NCBI RefSeq assembly: GCF_001517405.1
Contig: NZ_LN907827.1
Coordinates: 3,568,915 to 3,632,914 of the forward strand
Length of the DNA stretch: 64,000 bases
Direction of reading: 5' to 3'
Origin: Duffyella gerundensis
GTDB taxonomy: Bacteria > Pseudomonadota > Gammaproteobacteria > Enterobacterales > Enterobacteriaceae
Within the stretch, counting starts at the first letter, position 1; the number at the start of each line of letters is the position of its first letter. Below, in pieces: positions 63,973 through 64,000 of the stretch. A model generated the notes under the pieces. That model was not told where the DNA came from and ran no database searches. It saw only the letters and a program-made list of their open reading frames with translations. The translations under genes and the position numbers were made by a program.

Positions 63973-64000
63973 ATGATAACTGAAATCATTAATATTTGGC
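63973..64000 (+). CDS. Possible start of an unknown gene, cut by window end
   Basis: ATG followed by an open frame MITEIINIW to the edge, with GGACAG about seven bases upstream, after a long AT-rich region. Only nine residues are visible, so it cannot be identified and may be chance. Confidence 0.3.

Overview
The window is an ordinary-looking stretch of an Enterobacterales chromosome. Gene content and order follow the Escherichia coli 84-86 minute region almost gene for gene (tatA-ubiBJE-rmuC-udp-ysgA-metE/metR-yigM-yigL-pldB-rhtB-rhtC-recQ-pldA-yigI-rarD-corA-uvrD-yigB-xerC-DUF484-dapF-lptM-cyaA/hemCDXY-glmZ-tRNAs-wec/ECA-rho-trxA-rhlB-gppA-rep-ppiC). It then joins a block that lies elsewhere in E. 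coli (yhjG-pdeH-kdgK). Protein similarity judged by eye, GC-rich coding sequence and the local insertions and losses fit a member of the Erwiniaceae (Pantoea/Erwinia-like). The genus is an inference.

Layout. 1-8.2 kb: Tat, ubiquinone genes, rmuC, an unfamiliar TPR/glycosyltransferase-like gene, udp and ysgA. 8.2-16.8 kb: metE/metR, a DUF1456 gene, the biotin transporter yigM, a stand-alone glpT, yigL and pldB. 16.8-24.8 kb: amino-acid exporters, recQ, phospholipase pldA, yigI, rarD, an AbrB-family permease and corA with a structured leader. 25-30.7 kb: uvrD (with a LexA box) and the tightly overlapping yigB-xerC-DUF484-dapF-lptM run. 30.8-37.7 kb: cyaA (TTG start, CRP box) divergent from hemCDXY. 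37.7-38.9 kb: sRNA GlmZ with a sigma-54 promoter and two GlrR-type sites, then four tRNAs (read on the minus strand: Arg, His, Leu, Pro). 39-51.8 kb: complete enterobacterial common antigen cluster wecA-wzzE-wecBC-rffGH-wecDE-wzxE-wecF-wzyE-wecG, reading leftward. 52-59.4 kb: rho with a rhoL leader peptide, trxA, rhlB, gppA, rep, ppiC. 59.4-63.5 kb: AsmA-family yhjG, the c-di-GMP phosphodiesterase pdeH with a sigma-28 promoter, and kdgK. The last 0.5 kb is AT-rich and ends at a possible truncated gene.

No CRISPR array, phage, insertion sequence, toxin-antitoxin pair or defence locus was found, and I do not see an undescribed multi-gene system. The most interesting material is regulatory and small: a candidate corA leader peptide with a hairpin over its stop codon, a rhoL homologue, the GlmZ control region, a sigma-28 promoter before pdeH, a palindromic control region before yigM, a hairpin-rich intergenic element after rhtC, and the unfamiliar TPR/glycosyltransferase gene. 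Apparent local losses relative to E. coli are cyaY, yifK and aslAB.
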